Shown: in pieces, positions 61,367 through 64,000 of the stretch
Layout: each line of letters opens with the position of its first letter
How positions within the stretch are numbered: the first letter of the stretch is position 1
Source of the DNA: Prolixibacter denitrificans
GTDB taxonomy: Bacteria; Bacteroidota; Bacteroidia; Bacteroidales; Prolixibacteraceae
Direction: 5' to 3'
Assembly: GCF_003014495.1 (NCBI RefSeq)
Contig: NZ_PYGC01000001.1
Span: 186,001-250,000, forward strand
Length of the DNA stretch: 64,000 nucleotides
The notes under the pieces: generated by a model
Databases searched by the model: none
Seen by the model: only the letters and a program-made list of their open reading frames with translations
What the model was told of the DNA's origin: nothing
Program-made: the position numbers and the translations under genes

Positions 61367-64000
61367 ATGCTCAATAAAGATATCAAGAAAGTGATTGTCC
61401 TCGGTTCGGGGGCACTGAAAATCGGAGAAGCCGGCGAATTTGACTATTCCGGTTCGCAGGCACTCAAAGCGCTGAAAGAGGAAGGCGTCGAGACCGTTCT
61501 GATTAACCCGAATATTGCCACCATCCAAACATCGGAAAACATTGCCGATAAGGTGTATTTCCTTCCGGTGACGGCAAAATTTGTGGAAGAAGTGATTAAG
61601 AAGGAGAAACCGGACGGTATTTTGCTAGCCTTTGGTGGACAGACTGCCCTCAACTGCGGGGTTGATTTGTACCGTGGCGGTATTCTCGAAAAATATAATG
61701 TACAGGTAGTAGGTACTCCGGTACAGTCCATCATCAACACCGAAGACCGGGAGATTTTTGCCGGCATTCTGGGTGAAATCAACGTGAGGACGCCGCGAAG
61801 CATCGCCTGTTCTTCCATCGAGGAAGCGAGGGCAGCAGCCGAAAAACTGGGCTTCCCGCTCATCATTCGTGCCGCCTATACCTTAGGAGGTATGGGTTCC
61901 GGCTTCAGCTCCAACATGGACGAGCTGAATAAACTGGCCGATAACGCCTTCTCCTACTCGCCTCAGATTCTGGTGGAAGAGTCGCTGAAAGGCTGGAAAG
62001 AGGTAGAGTACGAAGTAGTGCGCGACCGTTTCGACAACTGTATCACGGTGTGTAACATGGAAAACTTCGACCCGCTGGGTATTCACACCGGTGAGTCGAT
62101 TGTGGTGGCACCGTCGCAGACCCTTTCCAATGCCGAATATCACAAACTGCGGGAACTCTCCATCAAAATCATCCGCAAAATCGGTGTGGTGGGAGAATGT
62201 AATGTACAGTTCGCCCTCGACCCAAACTCCGAAGATTACCGCGTAATTGAAGTGAACGCCCGTCTGTCACGTTCCTCGGCGCTGGCATCCAAGGCTACCG
62301 GTTATCCGCTGGCTTTTGTGGCAGCCAAACTGGGACTGGGCTACGGTTTGCACCAACTAAAAAATGCGGTGACCAAAGTAACCACTGCTGCTTTCGAGCC
62401 GGCACTCGACTACGTGGTCGTGAAGATTCCGCGCTGGGACTTGACCAAATTCACCGGCGTATCAAAAAACCTCGGCTCCAGCATGAAATCGGTGGGCGAG
62501 ATTATGGCCATCGGTCGTTCGTTCGAAGAAGCCATACAGAAAGGTATTAGGATGGTTGGACTGGGCATGCACGGATTTGTGGCCAACAGCGGGCAAGCAA
62601 AAATCGACGATGTGGAAGAAGAGCTTCAGCAGCCAACCGACCGTCGTATTTTCGCTATCGCGGAAGCTTTCCATCACGGGCATTCGGTAGACAAAGTGTG
62701 GGAAATGACCCGCATCGACAAGTGGTTCCTGCAAAAGCTGAACAATATTTACATCCTGCGCAACGAGCTGGAGAAATTCAACAAGCTGGAAGATATTCCG
62801 TACGAGATGCTCCTGCTCGCGAAAAAGCAAGGTTATTCCGATTTCCAGATTGCGCGTCTGGTTCTCAAGAGCGCCGATGAAAAAATCAATGGCGACTTGA
62901 TAAAGGTGCGCGAATACCGGAAAAAACTCGGCATCGTGCCATACGTGAAGCAAATCGATACGCTGGCCGGCGAGTACCCGGCACAGACCAATTACCTCTA
63001 CATGACCTACAACGGTTCGGAGCATGATATCGACTTCCAGCACGACGACCAGTCGGTGATTGTGCTGGGCTCGGGGGCTTACCGGATTGGTTCGTCGGTT
63101 GAATTTGACTGGTGTTCGGTGAATGCTGTCAACACCATCCGGCAGGAGAAGTATCGCGCCATCATGATCAACTACAATCCGGAAACGGTTTCGACCGATT
63201 ATGATACCTGTGACCGGCTCTATTTCGACGAGCTCACCTTCGAGCGCGTGATGGACATCGTGGATTTGGAACAGCCAAAAGGAACGATTCTTTCGACTGG
63301 CGGTCAGATTCCGAACAACCTCGCCATGCGCCTGCATCGTCAACATGTCCCGATTTTGGGAACCTCGGCAGAGAAGATTGACAACGCTGAAGACCGGAAT
63401 AAATTCTCGGCCATGCTCGACCGTCTGGGAGTCGACCAGCCGCGCTGGAGCCAGCTGACGACCATTGAGGACATATACAAATTTGTGGATGAAGTCGGTT
63501 TCCCGGTTTTGATTCGTCCTTCGTATGTTCTGTCGGGAGCAGCCATGAATGTGGTTTCGAACCGCGACCAGTTGCAACATTTCCTCGAACTGGCCGCTCA
63601 CGTTTCCAAAGAGCATCCGGTGGTGGTTTCCGAATTCATCGAAAATGCCAAGGAGATTGAGATTGACGCGGTAGCCAAGAATGGCGAAGTGGTGGCTTAC
63701 GCGATTTCGGAACACGTAGAGTTTGCCGGTGTGCACTCCGGCGATGCGACCATCGTTTTCCCGCCGCAAAAGTTGTATGTGGAGACCATCCGCCGCATCA
63801 AGAAGATTTCGCGGCAGGTTGCCCAGGCACTGGAAATTACCGGTCCCTTTAACATGCAGTTCCTGGCCAAGGACAACGACATCAAGGTTATCGAGTGTAA
63901 CCTGAGGGCTTCCCGCTCCTTCCCGTTTGTTTCCAAAGTATTGAAGACAAACCTGATTGAAATCGCCACGAAGGCGATGCTGGATGTTCCCTTCGAGAAG
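61367..64000 (+). CDS. carB: Carbamoyl-phosphate synthase large subunit, 3' end cut by window edge
   Basis: 878 codons are visible from the ATG at 61367; the usual length is about 1070, so roughly the last fifth is missing. The first half starts [20 protein letters not shown] and has the ATP-grasp motif [12 protein letters not shown]. The second half repeats it ([31 protein letters not shown]). The glycine loops and [20 protein letters not shown] are intact. The allosteric C-terminal domain would lie beyond the window, so control by arginine or pyrimidine effectors cannot be judged. Confidence 0.97.
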   Translation, partial: MLNKDIKKVIVLGSGALKIGEAGEFDYSGSQALKALKEEGVETVLINPNIATIQTSENIADKVYFLPVTAKFVEEVIKKEKPDGILLAFGGQTALNCGVDLYRGGILEKYNVQVVGTPVQSIINTEDREIFAGILGEINVRTPRSIACSSIEEARAAAEKLGFPLIIRAAYTLGGMGSGFSSNMDELNKLADNAFSYSPQILVEESLKGWKEVEYEVVRDRFDNCITVCNMENFDPLGIHTGESIVVAPSQTLSNAEYHKLRELSIKIIRKIGVVGECNVQFALDPNSEDYRVIEVNARLSRSSALASKATGYPLAFVAAKLGLGYGLHQLKNAVTKVTTAAFEPALDYVVVKIPRWDLTKFTGVSKNLGSSMKSVGEIMAIGRSFEEAIQKGIRMVGLGMHGFVANSGQAKIDDVEEELQQPTDRRIFAIAEAFHHGHSVDKVWEMTRIDKWFLQKLNNIYILRNELEKFNKLEDIPYEMLLLAKKQGYSDFQIARLVLKSADEKINGDLIKVREYRKKLGIVPYVKQIDTLAGEYPAQTNYLYMTYNGSEHDIDFQHDDQSVIVLGSGAYRIGSSVEFDWCSVNAVNTIRQEKYRAIMINYNPETVSTDYDTCDRLYFDELTFERVMDIVDLEQPKGTILSTGGQIPNNLAMRLHRQHVPILGTSAEKIDNAEDRNKFSAMLDRLGVDQPRWSQLTTIEDIYKFVDEVGFPVLIRPSYVLSGAAMNVVSNRDQLQHFLELAAHVSKEHPVVVSEFIENAKEIEIDAVAKNGEVVAYAISEHVEFAGVHSGDATIVFPPQKLYVETIRRIKKISRQVAQALEITGPFNMQFLAKDNDIKVIECNLRASRSFPFVSKVLKTNLIEIATKAMLDVPFEK

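Overview
The window comes from a member of the Bacteroidota, most plausibly a Marinilabiliales/Prolixibacteraceae-type marine or sediment organism. The evidence is a SusC/SusD pair with ECF sigma and FecR partners, Bacteroidota-type promoters (TTTG, 19-21 bases, TAnnTTTG), a transcarbamylase of the N-succinylornithine type, and Bacteroidota-style integrase and accessory families. The genus cannot be fixed from the sequence alone.

Region 1 (1-14.4 kb) is mainly nitrogen assimilation. gltD (cut by the left edge), gltB and argH are on the minus strand. A plus-strand group follows: a TorF-like outer-membrane porin, a P-II signalling protein and an Amt ammonium channel. Four ordinary housekeeping or transport genes follow: an MFS transporter, an APC permease, a nitroreductase and a NYN/OST-HTH RNA-binding protein.

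Region 2 (14.5-32.8 kb) is a carbohydrate-uptake locus. An ECF sigma factor, a FecR anti-sigma factor and an STN-bearing SusC form a trans-envelope sensing circuit. SusD, a GH65 enzyme and a GH13 alpha-glucosidase lipoprotein point to alpha-linked glucosides. A second block holds two tandem exported type-B carboxylesterases, an exported sugar-isomerase-like TIM barrel and a GH3 lipoprotein, and probably handles esterified or beta-linked glycosides.

Region 3 (32825-47137) is the most unusual part: a 14.3-kb element integrated in the 3' half of a tRNA-Lys(CUU) gene, bounded by a perfect 48-bp direct repeat. It carries a tyrosine integrase, a DNA-binding protein, a replication initiator and a DnaC-like loader. 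Behind these are a large tape-measure protein, a MuF-like head protein, an orphan small terminase, several unknown proteins, a 54-residue membrane protein on the opposite strand, and a structured-RNA candidate. I recognise no large terminase, portal, major capsid, tail tube, baseplate or lysis gene, and every reading frame is intact. It looks like a compact phage satellite that brings its own packaging specificity (TerS) and its own tape measure; a decayed prophage is the main alternative.

Region 4 (47.1-64 kb) starts with the intact tRNA-Lys, an FAD oxidoreductase and a thioredoxin-fold protein. A long minus-strand arginine plus proline operon follows (argR, GNAT acyltransferase, argG, argC, argD, proC, proB, proA, argF', argB, argE'). 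carAB is divergent from argR. Proline 90 in the transcarbamylase indicates a succinylated rather than acetylated arginine pathway. carA has a good promoter followed by an intrinsic terminator inside its leader, so attenuation is likely.
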